This document shows positions 5,596 through 7,055 of a DNA stretch of 7,055 nt, in pieces. The position numbers and the translations under genes were made by a program. Positions within the stretch are counted from its first letter, which is position 1. Every line of letters begins with the position of its first letter. The notes beneath the pieces were generated by a model. That model did no database searches. It saw only the letters and a program-made list of their open reading frames with translations, and was not told where the DNA came from. Source of the DNA: Betaproteobacteria bacterium (GTDB taxonomy: Bacteria; Pseudomonadota; Gammaproteobacteria; Burkholderiales; SG8-39); contig DAHVFK010000181.1 of NCBI GenBank assembly GCA_027317055.1, positions 1-7,055 of the forward strand. The letters run 5' to 3'.

Positions 5596-6564
5596 ATGGC
5601 CACCCTAAACGAACTTGCCCCCGTAGCCGAAGAAATGCAGCAGGTCGATGTCCTGGTCCGCCAGCGGCTGGGCTCGGATGTCCCCCTGGTCAGGCAGGTG
5701 GCGGAATACATCGTTGCCGGGGGCGGCAAACGCCTGCGACCGGCCCTGTTGCTGCTATGCGCCGGCGCCGCCGGGTATCGCGGCCGGATGCACCTCGAGC
5801 TGGCGACGGTGATCGAATTCATCCACACCGCGACCCTGCTGCACGACGACGTGGTCGACGAGTCGCGCCTGCGGCGCGGGCGCGAAACGGCAAACGCGGC
5901 GTTCGGCAACGCGGCCTCGGTGTTGGTCGGCGACTTCCTCTATTCGCGCGCGTTCCAGATGATGGTGAGCGTGGACAACATGCGCGTGATGCAGGTCCTC
6001 GCCGATGCCACGAATACGATTGCTGAGGGCGAGGTCCTGCAGCTGATGAACTGCCACGATCCCGACGTCGACGAGCAACGCTACCTAGAGGTCATTCGGC
6101 GCAAGACCGCCAAGCTGTTCGAAGCGGCGGCGCGGATCGGCGGCGTGCTGGCGGGCGTTGCGCCCGAACTCGAGCAGGGGCTGGCGGGCTACGGAACGCA
6201 CGTTGGAACGGCGTTCCAGCTGGTCGACGACGTGCTGGACTATTCGGGCGACGCGGCCGCCATCGGCAAGAGCCTCGGCGACGATCTTGCCGAGGGCAAG
6301 CCGACGCTGCCCCTGATCCACGCGATGCGCACCGGCACGGCGCAACAGTCGGCGCTGGTACGCAGCGCGATCGTGGACGGCGGGCGGGACAGCTTTCCCG
6401 GCGTGCTCGACGCGATCAGGGCGAGCGGCGCGCTGGACTATGCCCGCGGCGTCGCGCAATGCGAGGCGGAGCTCGCACGGCACGCGATCGAGGGTCTGCC
6501 GCATTCAAAGTACAAGGATTCTTTGCTAGAATTGGCGGCCTTTTCCGTGACGCGCCGCAGCTGA
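5596..6564 (+). CDS. ispB: All-trans polyprenyl (probably octaprenyl) diphosphate synthase
   Basis: A 322-residue trans-isoprenyl diphosphate synthase that extends farnesyl diphosphate with isopentenyl diphosphate to make the ubiquinone side chain. Motifs are complete: GGGKRLRP (42-49), the first aspartate-rich DDVVD (84-88) in LLHDDVVDESRLRRG, FQMM and EGEVLQL in the central helices, and the second aspartate-rich DDVLD (211-215), followed by GKSLGDDLAEGKPTLPLIHAM. Overall it is close to E. coli IspB (323 residues), and Betaproteobacteria usually make ubiquinone-8, so octaprenyl is the likely product; chain length cannot be proven from sequence. The ATG at 5596 is the only usual start codon in frame upstream of the homology, although it has no well-placed ribosome site and is preceded by a hairpin. 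It diverges from rplU, a conserved arrangement in proteobacteria. Confidence 0.95.
   Translation: MATLNELAPVAEEMQQVDVLVRQRLGSDVPLVRQVAEYIVAGGGKRLRPALLLLCAGAAGYRGRMHLELATVIEFIHTATLLHDDVVDESRLRRGRETANAAFGNAASVLVGDFLYSRAFQMMVSVDNMRVMQVLADATNTIAEGEVLQLMNCHDPDVDEQRYLEVIRRKTAKLFEAAARIGGVLAGVAPELEQGLAGYGTHVGTAFQLVDDVLDYSGDAAAIGKSLGDDLAEGKPTLPLIHAMRTGTAQQSALVRSAIVDGGRDSFPGVLDAIRASGALDYARGVAQCEAELARHAIEGLPHSKYKDSLLELAAFSVTRRS
6504..6532 (+). promoter_or_regulatory. Probable tRNA-Pro promoter inside the 3' end of ispB
   Basis: TTCAAA (6504-6509) and TAGAAT (6527-6532) are separated by the optimal 17 bases, and the -10 is preceded by TG at the extended -10 position (6524-6525). Transcription would start near 6539, about 50 bases before the mature tRNA. 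The bases after the -10 are GC-rich (GGCGGCC), resembling the discriminator of stringently controlled stable RNA promoters. The whole element lies within ispB coding sequence. Confidence 0.55.
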
Positions 6565-6587
6565 TCTGCGCGTAGCGGCCTCTCCGT

Positions 6588-6664
6588 CGGGGTGTAGCTC
6601 AGCCTGGTAGAGTACTGCGTTCGGGACGCAGGTGTCGGAGGTTCAAATCCTCTCACCCCGACCA
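6588..6664 (+). tRNA. tRNA-Pro (anticodon CGG)
   Basis: A complete 77-base tRNA. The acceptor stem CGGGGTG/CACCCCG pairs perfectly over 7 bp and shows the C1-G72 pair and A73 typical of bacterial proline tRNA. The D-arm contains AGCCTGGTAGA. The anticodon stem CTGCG/CGCAG closes the loop TTCGGGA with anticodon CGG, which reads the proline codon CCG. The T-arm has loop TTCAAAT, and the 3' CCA (6662-6664) is encoded. The core closely resembles E. coli proK. CCG is a sensible major proline codon in a GC-rich genome. Confidence 0.98.
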
Positions 6665-6718
6665 ATTCCCTCTTCGCGCGGCAAGCGCCGCCCGCGACTT
6701 TGATCATAATAGCGGGCC

Positions 6719-6958
6719 ATGGGACGCCTCCTCATTTTCGCGCTCGCGGTTTTCGGCCTGATCTGGCTGCTCAAGCGCGCACTGGAGGGCCACACCGACG
6801 GCGACGCCCGGCAGGCGCCCCGCGCGCGCGGCGCCCCGGGAGACCTGGTGCGTTGCGCGCACTGCGGATTGCACCTGCCGCGCGCGGATGCGCACGGCGC
6901 GGGCGGACGCCTGTATTGCGGCGAGGAGCACGCCCGGCTCGGTCCTGAGGGGGAGTGA
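6719..6958 (+). CDS. PP0621-family small membrane-anchored zinc-ribbon protein
   Basis: A 79-residue protein of unknown function. Residues 3-18 (RLLIFALAVFGLIWLL) form one transmembrane segment, followed by KR, which suggests a cytoplasmic C-terminus. A low-complexity basic linker (about 24-42) leads to a small metal-binding module: C46-x2-C49, then C67 and H71 in YCGEEHARLG, that is C-x2-C-x17-C-x3-H, a likely zinc site. This architecture and the position directly before a pilS-like kinase match the PP0621 family of Beta- and Gammaproteobacteria. It starts 54 bases after the tRNA with only a weak AGCGGG ribosome site, and its stop codon overlaps the next start (TGATG). Involvement with the kinase is an inference from that coupling. 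Confidence 0.78.
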   Translation: MGRLLIFALAVFGLIWLLKRALEGHTDGDARQAPRARGAPGDLVRCAHCGLHLPRADAHGAGGRLYCGEEHARLGPEGE

Positions 6959-7055
6959 TGGCGGCGCAGACGGGATACGCGGGACTGTTCACCGGCGAGG
7001 AGCGCACACCGGAGTCGTTCTGGATCTCGCTGCGCTACTTCAACCTGTACCGCAT
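6958..7055 (+). CDS. pilS: Probable sensor histidine kinase PilS, N-terminal fragment
   Basis: Only the first 32 codons fall inside the window and the frame is still open at the right edge. The start ATG shares its A with the TGA stop of the preceding gene, and a strong purine-rich ribosome site (GAGGGGGAG) lies just upstream. The visible segment ends in FWISLRYFNLYR, which resembles the stretch just before the first membrane helix of PilS-type kinases (for example LRLYHLYR in Pseudomonas PilS). PilS with the response regulator PilR controls sigma-54-dependent pilin expression. The PP0621-PilS order is a known neighbourhood. No kinase domain can be seen here, so the assignment rests on a short motif and context. 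Confidence 0.68.
   Translation, partial: MAAQTGYAGLFTGEERTPESFWISLRYFNLYR

Noticed and set aside
6678..6700. Possible terminator after tRNA-Pro (GCGGC-AAGC-GCCGC)
   Set aside because: The stem is only five base pairs and is followed by CCGCGACTTT without a real T-tract.
6682..6710. Possible promoter for the PP0621 gene with CATAAT at 6705-6710
   Set aside because: The -10 is good, but no -35-like sequence lies at 16-18 bases, so the evidence is a single hexamer.
1..7055. CRISPR arrays, insertion sequences, long repeats or phage attachment at tRNA-Pro
   Set aside because: No regularly spaced repeats, transposase frames or terminal inverted repeats are seen, and ordinary host genes flank the tRNA without a repeated copy of its 3' end in the window.

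Overview
The window is ordinary-density, GC-rich bacterial chromosome. Gene content and order point to a betaproteobacterium: rplU-rpmA-obgE-proB on one strand, divergent from ispB, with a CNP1-like lipoprotein and rppH nearby, and a PP0621-family protein followed by a PilS-like kinase. The genus cannot be fixed from the sequence alone.

Left block, + strand (1-2626). The 3' end of rppH (RNA 5'-pyrophosphohydrolase) is followed by a two-CBS-domain protein, a short rubredoxin-less rubrerythrin, a DUF3501 protein and a CNP1-like lipoprotein. Rubrerythrin and DUF3501 look like a peroxide/redox pair. An AT-rich stretch rich in small palindromes lies just upstream of the rubrerythrin gene and is the best candidate operator in the window.

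Middle block, - strand (5459 down to 2634). rplU (L21) and rpmA (L27) are driven by a near-consensus sigma-70 promoter and end at a strong intrinsic terminator. obgE (ribosome-associated GTPase) follows directly after this terminator without a visible Shine-Dalgarno sequence. proB (glutamate 5-kinase) is tightly coupled behind obgE and converges on the CNP1-like gene with only 7 bases between stop codons.

Right block, + strand (5596-7055). ispB (polyprenyl diphosphate synthase for the quinone side chain) starts immediately after a small GC hairpin. A probable promoter inside the end of ispB serves a complete tRNA-Pro(CGG). After that come a small membrane-anchored zinc-ribbon protein of the PP0621 type and, overlapping its stop codon, the first 32 codons of a probable pilS.

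No CRISPR array, insertion sequence, phage gene or clearly new multi-gene system is visible. The items most worth a second look are the rubrerythrin/DUF3501 pair with its palindromic upstream region, and the terminator placed 12 bases before the SD-less obgE start.
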